From the NCBI GenBank assembly GCA_003243445.1, contig QFQQ01000011.1, positions 62,001-126,000 on the forward strand: a stretch of DNA of 64,000 nt. The letters run 5' to 3'. A program made the position numbers and the translations under genes. Shown here piece after piece: positions 8,450 to 17,671 of the stretch (positions are counted from its first letter, which is position 1; each line of letters begins with the position of its first letter). The notes beneath the pieces were generated by a model that was given only the letters and a program-made list of their open reading frames with translations, did no database searches and was not told where the DNA came from. This stretch comes from Citrobacter freundii. GTDB lineage: Bacteria; Bacteroidota; Bacteroidia; Chitinophagales; Chitinophagaceae.

Positions 8450-8565
8450 GACCGGCAAGTTTTTCTTTTTTTTATTTGTTAAAATGACCGGCTTGTTTGT
8501 TAACATAATAGCATCGATGTACCTAAAAAAAGTGTGGTTGCCCATAAAATCCTTTTCTTTGATGT

Positions 8566-9084
8566 ATGAAAAAGACAGCCTTATATACCGCAAAGATTTT
8601 GTTCCTGTTCACACTGATTTTTACCGGCCTCCGGGGTTCTGCCCAGGTTGATAGCACAACACCGACCTATAAACGTTTCCCTACCGTTCCGCCGTTTCAA
8701 CTGCTGCTGGTTGACAGTACGTCTTTTTCAAAAGAAAAACTGAATAAGAAAAAAGCGACGATGATCATGTTGTTCAGTCCAGAATGTGATCATTGCAAGC
8801 ATGAAACCGAGGAGCTCATCAAACGCATCAATGAATTCAAGGATGTACAGATCATCATGGCGACTCCTTTGCCTTTTGATCAGATGAAGGAGTATTATAA
8901 GCATTATGGTTTGGCAAAATATTCAAACATCAAAATGGGCAGGGATGCGAGATTTATGCTGCCTGTTTTCTTTAATATCAAATCGTTCCCCTTCCTGGCA
9001 TTTTACAATAAAAAACAGGAGTTGATCTCTGTGTTTGAGGGATCGATGCCGATGGATCAGGTGCTGGCGGAGTTGAAGAAGTAG
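8566..9084 (+). CDS. Secreted thioredoxin-like protein
   Basis: 172 aa with a signal peptide ending near GLRGSAQ and a thioredoxin fold. The redox motif is C74-D-H-C77 in MLFSPECDHCKHETEEL; the cis-proline loop is visible as SFPFLAFY. Probably a periplasmic thiol-disulfide protein of the TlpA/ResA-like group; the partner is unknown. It is single, divergent from the BlaI operon. Confidence 0.82.
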   Translation: MKKTALYTAKILFLFTLIFTGLRGSAQVDSTTPTYKRFPTVPPFQLLLVDSTSFSKEKLNKKKATMIMLFSPECDHCKHETEELIKRINEFKDVQIIMATPLPFDQMKEYYKHYGLAKYSNIKMGRDARFMLPVFFNIKSFPFLAFYNKKQELISVFEGSMPMDQVLAELKK

Positions 9085-9240
9085 GGAGAAGATGATCGAT
9101 GTTGGATGGTGGATGACGAGGAACCTTACTCAAAGCGGCATCAAGAACAAGATCCGGGTACAGGCCATCCGCCGAAGCGGGAAGATTTAGAGAGGGTCCC
9201 CACCCACTGTAAAAATCCCCGTCGAAGCCTTCATTTTAAG

Positions 9241-9270
9241 TTTCAAACGCCAAGTTTTCTGTTACCTTTG
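9241..9270 (+). promoter_or_regulatory. Probable mdh promoter
   Basis: TACCTTTG at 9263-9270 fits TAnnTTTG; TTTC at 9241-9244 with an 18-nt spacer is a weak -33. The remaining gap (9085-9240) holds GATGGTGGATGAC-like words resembling family E but no clear second arm. Confidence 0.45.
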
Positions 9271-9336
9271 CCCCGCCATCCCCGCCGCTCCGGCGAATGG
9301 CACAAATAATTTCCTCATTCTCAAAAACTCTCATTC

Positions 9337-10266
9337 ATGAAAGTAACTGTTGTAGGTGCAGGAGCAGTAGGAGCCACTTGTGCCGATAATATTGCCCGCA
9401 AAGAACTGGCAACTGAACTGGTATTACTGGATATTAAAGAAGGGATTGCTGAAGGAAAGGCGCAGGATATGATGCAGACTGCGGCCCTGCTGGGATTTGA
9501 TACAAAGATCACCGGATCTACGAATGATTACAGCAAAACTGCTGGCAGTGATGTGGTGGTGATCACTTCAGGTCTGCCACGGAAACCAGGTATGACCCGT
9601 GAAGAACTGATCGGTGTGAATGCCGGCATCGTTAAAGGTGTTACAGAAAACATCCTGAAGCATTCGCCGAACGCGATCATCATCGTGATCAGCAACCCGA
9701 TGGATACAATGACCTATCTCGCGCTGCAATCAACCGGCCTTCCTAAAAACCGTATCATCGGTATGGGTGGAACGCTTGACAGCAGCCGCTTCAAATATCA
9801 GCTGAGCCAGCACCTGAACTGCAGCCCTGCCGACCTGAATGCTGTGGTAGTAGGCGGTCACGGTGATACAACCATGATCCCGCTGATCCGGCTCGCAACA
9901 TGGAACTCTGTTCCGGTTACACAATTCCTGAGTGAAGAACAGCAAAAACAAATAGTGGCTGACACCATGGTTGGTGGTGCAACCCTTACCAAACTCATCG
10001 GTACTTCTGCATGGTATGCACCAGGCGCTGCCGGTGCGGCATTGGTTGAAGCGATCGTCCGCGATGAAAAGAAACTCTTTACCTGCTGCGTTTCCCTCGA
10101 AGGCGAATACGGCCAGAAAGATATCTGCCTCGGCGTTCCCGTCATCATCGGCAAGAATGGCTGGGAAAAGATCATCGACTTCAAATTGAACGAAGCTGAG
10201 CAGGCTGAATTCGATAAGAGCGCGGCTGCGGTGAGGAGTATGAATGATGTGTTGAAGACGCTTTGA
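9337..10266 (+). CDS. mdh: Malate dehydrogenase (LDH-like type)
   Basis: Oxidises malate to oxaloacetate with NAD in the citric acid cycle; 309 aa. Rossmann glycine motif VVGAGAVGATCADN at the N-terminus, substrate-specificity arginine in GLPRKPGMTREEL, ISNPMDTMTYLA, and catalytic His in VVGGHGDTTMIPL. The Arg in the mobile loop points to malate rather than lactate. Followed by a bidirectional terminator. Confidence 0.95.
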   Translation: MKVTVVGAGAVGATCADNIARKELATELVLLDIKEGIAEGKAQDMMQTAALLGFDTKITGSTNDYSKTAGSDVVVITSGLPRKPGMTREELIGVNAGIVKGVTENILKHSPNAIIIVISNPMDTMTYLALQSTGLPKNRIIGMGGTLDSSRFKYQLSQHLNCSPADLNAVVVGGHGDTTMIPLIRLATWNSVPVTQFLSEEQQKQIVADTMVGGATLTKLIGTSAWYAPGAAGAALVEAIVRDEKKLFTCCVSLEGEYGQKDICLGVPVIIGKNGWEKIIDFKLNEAEQAEFDKSAAAVRSMNDVLKTL

Positions 10267-10268
10267 GA

Positions 10269-10413
10269 GATCGATGGTCGATGATAGATGCTCGATGGTC
10301 GAGTTCTGCAAATTGATCATGAACTATAAAAAAGAGACCTTCTTTAATAGGAAGGTCTCTTTTGTTATTTAGGCTTTGACCGCCGAGTTCCACCATCGAT
10401 CATCGAACATCCA
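10269..10413. repeat. Fold-back element E1 (CGATGGT words) with central terminator
   Basis: Left arm of 7-nt words GATCGATGGTCGATGATAG (10269-10305), right arm CCACCATCGATCATCGAACA (about 10388-10413). The arms enclose a strong terminator hairpin. Lies between convergent mdh and the TonB receptor gene. Confidence 0.65.
10330..10363. terminator. Bidirectional terminator
   Basis: AAAAGAGACCTTC, 8-nt loop, GAAGGTCTCTTTT: a 13-bp perfect stem with A-run and T-run, serving mdh on the plus strand and the TonB receptor gene on the minus strand. Confidence 0.85.
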
Positions 10414-10418
10414 ACTTC

Positions 10419-12851
10419 TCACTTCCTTATGTCATCATTCGCCACTCCCCTCTTCCGCGACACATTCTCCGATAACTTTCCGAAGTTCCAGCGAAGGCTG
10501 AACGTGATATTGCGCTGAACATTGCGGGTGCTGCTGAAGCGGATAAAGTTCTCGTCACGGAACTCAGAGCGCCAGTTGAAGTATTTGTTGAACAGGTTGA
10601 CGGTAGAAATGCCAGCCGTGATCTTCTGCTTGAAGAATTTGTAATTGGTTCCGATGTTATAATTATAACTCTTACCAGTTTGTCCTTGTAATTGCGGATC
10701 TGAGCGGTAAACAAACCCGGACATAAATGCCGTCCATTTTTTTGTAAGCTGGTAGTTGGTACCGGCATTCAGAAAACCACCAAATCCATCATTCTGCTGG
10801 TCGGGACGGAAGCGATTCTTTATGGACGTATACCTCATGGCTATGCTGGCGTTGAAACTCCATTTTTTAGTGAACTTAGTAGAAAGATTAAGATTCAAAC
10901 CGGTCGTGCGTGCAATGCCGGCATTCTCGGTCACGTTCGCCGCAACACCGGTCGCTCCATCAAAGATGGTATACCGTGTGATCTGCCTGTTACTGAAACT
11001 TTGAGAAATACGCAGGTTGATGTTTGTGTTTCCCTTAAAAACCGAATACCCTGTTTCCACTGTATGAATGATATCAGGACCGAGCTTCGGATTGCCATAG
11101 CTGATATTGAAGGAGTCTGTATTCGATACAAAAGGGTTCAGATCCCAGATATAAGGCCGGCGCAGTCTCTTGCTGTAGCTCAATGACAATGTATGGATCT
11201 TTTTGAATTTGCGTGACAGGTAAACGTTTGGCAGGAATGTGCCATAATCCTGGGACACTTTGGTGGCTGTTTTTACAAAGTCACCATTGACATGTGTTTG
11301 TTCAAAACGGCCGCCAACTTTGAAACTGATCTGCTTCCATTTGAAAGAATAGGTTGCAAATGCGCTGTAAACATCCTGACGGTAATTGAAATTATTGGAA
11401 TTATCAGGATCCGTCTGGAACTCATCCAGCTTGTCATACTTGAGCAAACTCAGGTAATCGGAATAAGCGGTCCGTAAGATTGATTTTATCCCGGTTTCCA
11501 GTTTATGCCCGTTTTTAAATGGCTGTGTAAGATCAACCTGTAATGTAAGCTGCCTGTTCGGAGCTGAATTGTCATTGATCATAAACCTGTTTACTCCCTG
11601 ATTTAATTGTTCACTGTATGAGTAGTAATCATCGCGTGAATGATCATAGTATGTTTTGAACGCCAGTTCGCGTGCGGAGTTGCGTTTAGATTTTACCAGG
11701 AAGTCAACACCCAGGTTATAACTTGGATAACGGTAATCGTTGTTTCCATTGAGGGAGCTTATTTGCGTTCCTCCGTTACCGGGTAAGATTAGATCATACC
11801 GTGTTGTGCTTACGCCATTACCCTGGCTGCCATTCAAACCGGCATAAACGCTGAGTGTTTTGAGTGTGTCAATATCCCATGCAAATTCGAGATCGCCGAA
11901 ATTGTACAGGTAGTCGCTTTGCGACCGGCCACTGGAGATCCTTTTCCGGAATGCAACAGGATTCAGCGATTCCACTTCGCCGTATGAAGTGCTTTCTGGT
12001 GGCTTTCCGCCGCCTAAACCATAGTAGGCGGAGAAACCGGTCTTCCCGTACTTGAAGTTGATACTGCCGCTTGCACCGTACGTGTTGGTTGTACTGTAAT
12101 TAGAGCCAATGCTTCCATTGTATCCCATCACTTTTTTCTGTGTAATGATATTGATGATCCCTCCCGTTCCTTCTGCGTCATATTTTGACGAGGGTGTAGT
12201 GCTGACTTCAACTTTTTTGATCAGGTTTGCCGGGAAAGATCTCAATGCGTCTTTCAGATTTTTAGCAAACATCGCCGTCTCCTTACCATTCAGTAAAACC
12301 TTGAAATTAGATTGTCCGTTCAGCTGAACGTTCCCTTCACCATCCACGGAGACAAACGGTGTCTTTCTCAAAACATCGGCGGCGGTCAATCCTTCCAGCG
12401 ACGGATCTGTTTCCGCATTAAAGATCATCTTCTCGTCCTCCTGTTCCAGCAGCGGTTTGCGGACCGCAGCGGTAACAACAACGCCACCGAGCTGACGGGT
12501 ATCAGGAGAAAGTATGATCGGTTCAACTTCGATCAGTTTTTTACCCGTATCTACTTTCAACGTCTGTTGATTCTCCCTGTATCCGCTGTAGGTAACAATG
12601 ATGAGATATTTTCCCGTATCAACATTATTGAATTCATATTTCCCTTTCCCATTGGAGAAGATATTCTGCAAAGGTTTTTGTGTATTTGCTGAACGATAAA
12701 GGCCAACCGTTGCCCAGGGAACTGGTTTATTATTGCTGCTGTCAGTGAGTATACCGGTTACAATTGCTTTCTGCGCGTTTGCTTGTGCTGCGAGGTTGAG
12801 TATAAGCAATAGCATGCCCATCCACCGGAGGTGGTAGTATTTTTGTTGCAT
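10419..12851 (-). CDS. TonB-dependent outer-membrane receptor
   Basis: 810 aa. Signal peptide to about residue 26 (AAQANAQ), a carboxypeptidase-regulatory-like beta domain (residues about 28-115, VTGILTDSSNNKPVPWATVG), a plug domain (about 120-245, including LNGKETAMFAKNL and IITQKK) and a 22-strand-type barrel ending in an aromatic-rich C-terminus, as in the outer membrane beta-barrel (OMP_b-brl_3) group. No SusD partner is adjacent, so it is not a classical SusCD pair. Substrate unknown. Confidence 0.9.
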   Translation of the reverse strand: MQQKYYHLRWMGMLLLILNLAAQANAQKAIVTGILTDSSNNKPVPWATVGLYRSANTQKPLQNIFSNGKGKYEFNNVDTGKYLIIVTYSGYRENQQTLKVDTGKKLIEVEPIILSPDTRQLGGVVVTAAVRKPLLEQEDEKMIFNAETDPSLEGLTAADVLRKTPFVSVDGEGNVQLNGQSNFKVLLNGKETAMFAKNLKDALRSFPANLIKKVEVSTTPSSKYDAEGTGGIINIITQKKVMGYNGSIGSNYSTTNTYGASGSINFKYGKTGFSAYYGLGGGKPPESTSYGEVESLNPVAFRKRISSGRSQSDYLYNFGDLEFAWDIDTLKTLSVYAGLNGSQGNGVSTTRYDLILPGNGGTQISSLNGNNDYRYPSYNLGVDFLVKSKRNSARELAFKTYYDHSRDDYYSYSEQLNQGVNRFMINDNSAPNRQLTLQVDLTQPFKNGHKLETGIKSILRTAYSDYLSLLKYDKLDEFQTDPDNSNNFNYRQDVYSAFATYSFKWKQISFKVGGRFEQTHVNGDFVKTATKVSQDYGTFLPNVYLSRKFKKIHTLSLSYSKRLRRPYIWDLNPFVSNTDSFNISYGNPKLGPDIIHTVETGYSVFKGNTNINLRISQSFSNRQITRYTIFDGATGVAANVTENAGIARTTGLNLNLSTKFTKKWSFNASIAMRYTSIKNRFRPDQQNDGFGGFLNAGTNYQLTKKWTAFMSGFVYRSDPQLQGQTGKSYNYNIGTNYKFFKQKITAGISTVNLFNKYFNWRSEFRDENFIRFSSTRNVQRNITFSLRWNFGKLSENVSRKRGVANDDIRK

Positions 12852-12877
12852 GATGATGTTTGGTTTGGAGGGGTGAA

Positions 12878-13016
12878 AGGCTGGAGAGGTTTGAGAAGTT
12901 TGGGAGGTTTGAGAGGTTTGAGAGGTTTGGAAAATCTTAAAGAATTTTATAAGTGCAGTTTGTTACGTTAGACTTTTCAATCTGCGGCAGCAACCTCTCA
13001 AACCTCTCAAACCTAT
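12878..13016. repeat. Fold-back element D2 (GAGGTTTGA words)
   Basis: Left arm about 12878-12930 is a tandem of GAGAGGTTTGA/GGGAGGTTTGA words; right arm 12989-13016 is CAACCTCTCAAACCTCTCAA. The arms differ in length. The right arm overlaps the last bases of the upstream gene. Confidence 0.65.
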
Positions 13017-14431
13017 TTAAAGTCCACCGTACACTGGCTGCACGAAATATTAAGCTTTGTCCTCTTGCCCGTTGCATCACCTGCCGAAGCAGTGAAGTGG
13101 ACTGGTGCCACATTTTTCAGGTCAAAAGCACCGGTTTTTTCCAGGAGATTGACGATCTTCTTGTCCTCATTTGTTTTGGCGGGACTTAAGTTGTCAAGAT
13201 TAGCTTCTTTTCCATCTACCAGCACCCGTTGAACGGGCTTTTTGGTGAAAGCGGTCGCCTTGGGGTTTTCATGTACAGTAGTATCTGTCACGGCGATTTT
13301 CTCAAAAGATGCAAATACAGTTGAGTTGGCTCCAGTGAAATCCACTTCAAAACCAGTGAGATTTTTTACAGGAATGCGCAGATTTGCATAAAGGTCGTTG
13401 ATCTTAACCAGCTCTACCGTTGGTGCAATGTTACGGATACGGATGTCTGCATTGGTTCCTTCGAGGTCAAGTGACGTAAGAAGTTTGCCGATGCGGAAGT
13501 CTCCAAACAATTTACGCCCATCCACTTTGACCACTTCATCCAGGGAAATACGGTCATTCTGGCTGCGCACATACAGAAGTTCTCCGCTTTCATATTCGAT
13601 CTCTGATCCTTTTGAATCGAGATCGAGTGTTTTGATCACACCGCCGGTAAAGTTGCCATTCTCCAGTTCAAGCTCAGCATCATTGACATCTGAAATATTA
13701 ATGGAGAAGTAATCCGCTTTGATAAAAAGCTTATTGAAATTCCGTGCATCAAGACTTGAGCGGCTTAATTCCAAACGGGCATCTTCTATATCAGCGTTGA
13801 TGATGATACCGGTATTCTTGTTGTTCACATCGAGGCGGCAACCATCCGGTACATAGAGAATAGCGCTGCGGACGATTGAATTGGTGGTCATCCATCTTAC
13901 CTGGGACTTGCTGTTTGGAAAGATGGAAGTTGTCATGTCTACAGCGCCCTCCTTGATCGTATAGGCCTGGCCGGCTGTACCCACCGTGCGGTAAAGTGTA
14001 CCGCCGGTCAATTCACTTGCGGCGAACGAAGTACGTGTCTGCAGGTTCACCCGGTTACCAAAGGATTTGAATGTGATGCCAGCCTGTTCCATCATTTCTT
14101 CCTGTGTGATCTTTGCCGCATCCTTTTCCGGAACGCCAATGGTGGTCACCAGTTTGACTTTGGCTTCCGGCCATGGCCGAATGTCCAGGTTGCAGGTCGT
14201 ATTAACGATCTTGATAAGCGCATTTTTTTCGGCAGGCAATTCCTGGACAATTTCTTTATATACGCGTTTGACTGTATCCGTTTGAACCGACGACGACAGC
14301 TTGCGCCGGGTATTCTGCGATGAAGTTGATTGAAGCGTTTCGGCATAACGCCCGGAGGATTGTTGCGAGAACAACGTCACCGGTGCGAACATGGCGAATA
14401 GAATTATCAGGTAATTAAATTTGTTGATCAT
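13013..14431 (-). CDS. Secreted DUF4097-like beta-repeat protein
   Basis: 472 aa with signal peptide (LIILFAMFAPVTLFSQ). The rest is a series of short beta strands with alternating polar residues (for example NNKNTGIIINADIEDARLEL, LELENGNFTGGVIKTLDL), like the beta-helix of DUF4097 proteins. It is third in an operon after an ECF sigma factor and a membrane protein, 9 nt behind the latter, so it may act with them in envelope stress signalling. Function is inferred only from context. Confidence 0.7.
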   Translation of the reverse strand: MINKFNYLIILFAMFAPVTLFSQQSSGRYAETLQSTSSQNTRRKLSSSVQTDTVKRVYKEIVQELPAEKNALIKIVNTTCNLDIRPWPEAKVKLVTTIGVPEKDAAKITQEEMMEQAGITFKSFGNRVNLQTRTSFAASELTGGTLYRTVGTAGQAYTIKEGAVDMTTSIFPNSKSQVRWMTTNSIVRSAILYVPDGCRLDVNNKNTGIIINADIEDARLELSRSSLDARNFNKLFIKADYFSINISDVNDAELELENGNFTGGVIKTLDLDSKGSEIEYESGELLYVRSQNDRISLDEVVKVDGRKLFGDFRIGKLLTSLDLEGTNADIRIRNIAPTVELVKINDLYANLRIPVKNLTGFEVDFTGANSTVFASFEKIAVTDTTVHENPKATAFTKKPVQRVLVDGKEANLDNLSPAKTNEDKKIVNLLEKTGAFDLKNVAPVHFTASAGDATGKRTKLNISCSQCTVDFK

Positions 14432-14440
14432 GGCTATACT

Positions 14441-15232
14441 TTAAAGATGGATATAAGAAGGTTGCTGCATGGGGACACCGGTATCCGTTTGCTTTACCTT
14501 GCTGTTCATTTTGTTTATCTCGAATTGCAATTGCTTTAATATGCTGATCTTTTGCTGGTAGACAAGAATCAGTGCATCCAGCATCATTAGTTTGTCGTCC
14601 GTTCTTTTAAATTCTTTCTTTAATTTCTCTTCCTCTTTATTCAGGTCCTTAAACTGATGTTTGAAAAGATCAAAGTAAGCGGCATTCTCTCCATAGATCG
14701 GTTGTGTCCGGATCTGTTCCAATTGCACGTTCAGCATACTGGCATAGCTGGCTTCCACGTCTTCAAATCCGTAGCGGGGCTTTGCGGTGTTTCTTCCTGC
14801 ACGTGTATTGGTCCTGGCCAACCTTTCCTTAGCAGACAATGATCTTATTTCCTGTCCTGCTTGTCTTTTCTGTGAAGGCTGCATGATCGCTTTATTTACA
14901 AACTGCTGCGATGTCATGCCTGTATTTACGCTATCAATATTCAATGGTGCAGCTACCAGCTGATCATGAGTTGGTTCAGGAGCCTGATGAATAAGCGAAT
15001 CCGGTTTTGTTCCGGATTGTTCTGCCAACGCATCTGTTTTTTTATTTCCGAAGAAAAACGCAGCGGTACCGGCTACGATCACGATGCATGCTGCAGCTAT
15101 CCATTTCAGGTAAAGCGGGAATGCGGGTTTGGGATGCAGCGTTTTCTTCACGCCTTGCCAAAGCTCATCTCCTGGCAGATCTGTATCGAGATCGGACCGG
15201 TGATCCTGGAAATATTTTTTGAATTCATCCAT
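14441..15232 (-). CDS. Single-pass membrane protein, probable anti-sigma factor
   Basis: 263 aa: cytoplasmic N-terminus of about 40 residues (DLPGDELWQGVKKTL), one membrane helix (about 41-62, LKWIAAACIVIVAGTAAFFF), then a charged periplasmic part with a helical segment near the C-terminus (FKDLNKEEEKLKKEFKRTD). Its first bases overlap the sigma-factor stop codon by 8 nt, the usual arrangement of ECF sigma and anti-sigma genes. No zinc-binding HxxxCxxC motif is present. Confidence 0.68.
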   Translation of the reverse strand: MDEFKKYFQDHRSDLDTDLPGDELWQGVKKTLHPKPAFPLYLKWIAAACIVIVAGTAAFFFGNKKTDALAEQSGTKPDSLIHQAPEPTHDQLVAAPLNIDSVNTGMTSQQFVNKAIMQPSQKRQAGQEIRSLSAKERLARTNTRAGRNTAKPRYGFEDVEASYASMLNVQLEQIRTQPIYGENAAYFDLFKHQFKDLNKEEEKLKKEFKRTDDKLMMLDALILVYQQKISILKQLQFEINKMNSKVKQTDTGVPMQQPSYIHL

Positions 15233-15773
15233 TGAACTGTGGTTTTAGTATCCGCTCGCGGAGCAACTGCCGTGCACGATGATACTGGCTTTTTGATGTT
15301 GATTCAGTAATCCCCAGCGCCTCGGCGATCTGGCGGTGGGAATAATCTTCAAGTGCATAAAGATTAAACACTGTTCTGCAGGCTTGCGGCAATTTTTTGA
15401 TCTCCTCATTTACCTTTTCGAAAGAAATTTCCTCCAGCCAGTTGCTGCCTTCCGTTGCCGGCAGATCGAAATGTTCCTCGTCAAGCTCGTGCCATCTCAG
15501 CTTTTTACGGCTGTAACGGATGCATTCATTGACCACGATCCGTTTGAGCCATCCGCCAAAACTGGCTTTATCCTTCAGCTGCTCCAGGTTGCGGAAAGCG
15601 AGGATGAATGATTCCTGTAAAAGATCTTCAGCATCTTCCCTGCCTGCCGCCATCCGCATACAGATATTGAACATTGCTTTGGCATATTGACGGTATAGCA
15701 AGGCCTGGGCTTTTTCGTCGCCTTCGCCAGCTTGTTTTACCACAGCAATTAGTATGTTGGTTACAGGCTCCAA
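15225..15773 (-). CDS. ECF-type RNA polymerase sigma factor
   Basis: 182 aa. Region 2 is seen in ALLYRQYAKAMFNICMRM and EDLLQESFILAFRNL, region 4 in YALEDYSHRQIAEALG followed by STSKSQYHRARQLL. The only start that covers region 2 is TTG at 15773 (an in-frame TGA lies 9 nt upstream). First gene of a three-gene operon. Target promoters are unknown; the partner membrane protein probably holds it inactive. Confidence 0.9.
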   Translation of the reverse strand: MEPVTNILIAVVKQAGEGDEKAQALLYRQYAKAMFNICMRMAAGREDAEDLLQESFILAFRNLEQLKDKASFGGWLKRIVVNECIRYSRKKLRWHELDEEHFDLPATEGSNWLEEISFEKVNEEIKKLPQACRTVFNLYALEDYSHRQIAEALGITESTSKSQYHRARQLLRERILKPQFNG

Positions 15774-15954
15774 AAACAGTATTCAGTATTAAGAGTATGA
15801 AGTTGGGAAAAGGTTGGAAGCGGATACACAGATTTTTTTTCGCGAATTTCGCGAATTGGGGGTTGAGAGCGGGAAGTTTGTTCAGAAGACGGGAAGGTTT
15901 GTGGTATGGTATTGTGCATTATATTTTATGGGGTTGTGCTTAGTCTTTGACCAG

Positions 15955-16116
15955 GGGTCCCCTCTAAATCTCTCCGCCGCGGCGGAAGACTTACCACCGC
16001 CTGAAATAAGAGAAGTCAAATTGTATTGAATAACTTATATTCTATACAATTTGACTTCTCTTTTATAATGATTGTTCAAAGCCTTCCGCCGCGGCGGAGA
16101 GATTTAGAGGGGGCCC
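15955..16116. repeat. Fold-back element A2 (family A, CCGCCGCGGCGG variant)
   Basis: Outer arms of 38 nt (15955-15992 and 16079-16116) contain CTCTCCGCCGCGGCGG; an inner perfect pair (16011-16059, AGAAGTCAAATTGTAT...) surrounds the same core as A1. It lies between divergent genes (sigma operon and lipase), so it is not simply a terminator. The rest of the 548-nt gap holds a lone TTCGCGAATTTCGCGAATT arm near 15838 and no gene. Confidence 0.85.
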
Positions 16117-16321
16117 TACGCCAGTCAATTCAGGCAGGTTTTGCTAACTAAACGACATTGAATTTTTCTGCCTGGTCATTCTATTCAATGGTCGGCGCAT
16201 CCATGAGTTGTTCTTCCGGTTAGCGGTCGCTTGTTTCTCCTGCAGGATCGCTTCAGTTCAATAGCAAATACAGCCTGTTATATTATCAAACACCTTAATT
16301 TAGAGCTATAATCAACCGCTT

Positions 16322-17416
16322 ATGAAATTTCTATTAGCTTTCGCCTGTTTCCTGCTGACATTTTCAGTCGCTGCGCAGAAACTGAAGCCAGGTTTTGATC
16401 CGAAAGAATATGGAGAGCTGCTTTCTGTTGCATTCTATTCCAGCAGTATACCGGATTCGGCGGAAAGGCTGAAAGTAAAGGATCCGTATCAGCGGGATTA
16501 CCGTTCCGATGAGGTCGGATTCCTGAACCGGTGGACGTTTTATATCCGGGAGGATAATGTGGGCGTGATAGATATGCGCGGAACGGTGAATCAAACGGCG
16601 AGCTGGCTCGCAAACTTTTATGCGGCGATGATACCGGCTACGGGTAAACTTCAATTGAATGACAGCACCGTTTTTGAATACCAACTGGCGGATGATCCAC
16701 AGGCGGCCGTGCATGTAGGCTGGACCATTTCACTCGGGTACCTGGCGCCACAGATCGTAAAGCATATCAATACTGTTTATACATCAAAGCAAATAAAAGA
16801 GTTCCTGATCTTCGGTCATAGCCAGGGCGGTGCGCTGGCTACCTTACTCAGGTCTTATCTCGAATACGAAAGAAAGAAGGGACACATACCATCGGATATC
16901 GTTCTGAAAACGTATTGCAGTGCTGCGCCAAAAGTGGGTGATATCCGGTATGCTTATGATTTCGATTTTATCACGAGGAATGGCTGGGCGTTCACGGTGG
17001 TCAATGCGTATGACTGGGTTCCGGAAACACCTTTTTCCATACAAACATTACAGGATTTTCACTTGCCGAATCCACTGGTAACTGCAAAGGATGTGTTGAA
17101 AAAACAAAAGTTTTTTGTCCGTATCGCGGGGAATATGGTATATAATAAGATCGAACGTAAACCAAGAAAAGCGCAACGTAAGCATGAGAAGTACCTTGGT
17201 CATAAGCTGTATAAACTAGCGGTAAAAAAACAATTGCCACAGTTGAAGGAGCCTGAATATGTACATAGCAGCAATTATATGCGCGCGGGTGTGCCGATCG
17301 TGCTGATGCCTGATGAAGAGTATAACAGGCTGTATCCTTATGATAAGAATAAACCGTTTATGCATCATATGTTTGCGAACTACTATTTTCTGTTAAAGAA
17401 GATCTACATGAAGTGA
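16322..17416 (+). CDS. Secreted class-3-type lipase/esterase
   Basis: 364 aa with signal peptide (MKFLLAFACFLLTFSVAAQ). The nucleophile elbow GHSQGG (LIFGHSQGGALATLL) and a preceding oxyanion region (MRGTVNQTASW) match the lipase class 3 fold of alpha/beta hydrolases. A following SAAPKVGD and AYDWVPETP probably hold the catalytic Asp. Substrate not determined. Confidence 0.82.
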   Translation: MKFLLAFACFLLTFSVAAQKLKPGFDPKEYGELLSVAFYSSSIPDSAERLKVKDPYQRDYRSDEVGFLNRWTFYIREDNVGVIDMRGTVNQTASWLANFYAAMIPATGKLQLNDSTVFEYQLADDPQAAVHVGWTISLGYLAPQIVKHINTVYTSKQIKEFLIFGHSQGGALATLLRSYLEYERKKGHIPSDIVLKTYCSAAPKVGDIRYAYDFDFITRNGWAFTVVNAYDWVPETPFSIQTLQDFHLPNPLVTAKDVLKKQKFFVRIAGNMVYNKIERKPRKAQRKHEKYLGHKLYKLAVKKQLPQLKEPEYVHSSNYMRAGVPIVLMPDEEYNRLYPYDKNKPFMHHMFANYYFLLKKIYMK

Positions 17417-17431
17417 GATATTTTGAATTGA

Positions 17432-17655
17432 CTTGCGTAATTCTCCCGCAGATTACGCAGATCTATTGGTCTGATAGTTGAAGAAACTATTGACATATCC
17501 AGTGCGTTTGTTAGCATCCGCAGATAACGCAGATCAGCCTCTGATAGCCGAAACTGATCTGCGTTATTTGCGGATGCTGATCAATGTATCTACTTAACGA
17601 AACACCACTTCCATAAGCAGGGGGTAAAATCTGCGCAATCTGCGGGAACCCTACG
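17432..17655. repeat. Fold-back element B2, two-tier (CGCAGATTA words)
   Basis: Outer arms TCTCCCGCAGATTACGCAGA (17442-17464) and its complement (17628-17647); inner arms about 27 nt, TTAGCATCCGCAGATAACGC (17513-17540) and complement (17554-17580). Flanks TTGCGTAA and CCTACG match the boundary motif of other elements. Between convergent genes. Confidence 0.85.
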
Positions 17656-17671
17656 ACGCACGATCATCAGC

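Noticed and set aside
17432..17655. CRISPR array suspected from repeated CGCAGATTA words
   Set aside because: Copies are paired as inverted arms, not regularly spaced direct repeats with unique spacers, and no cas genes are present.
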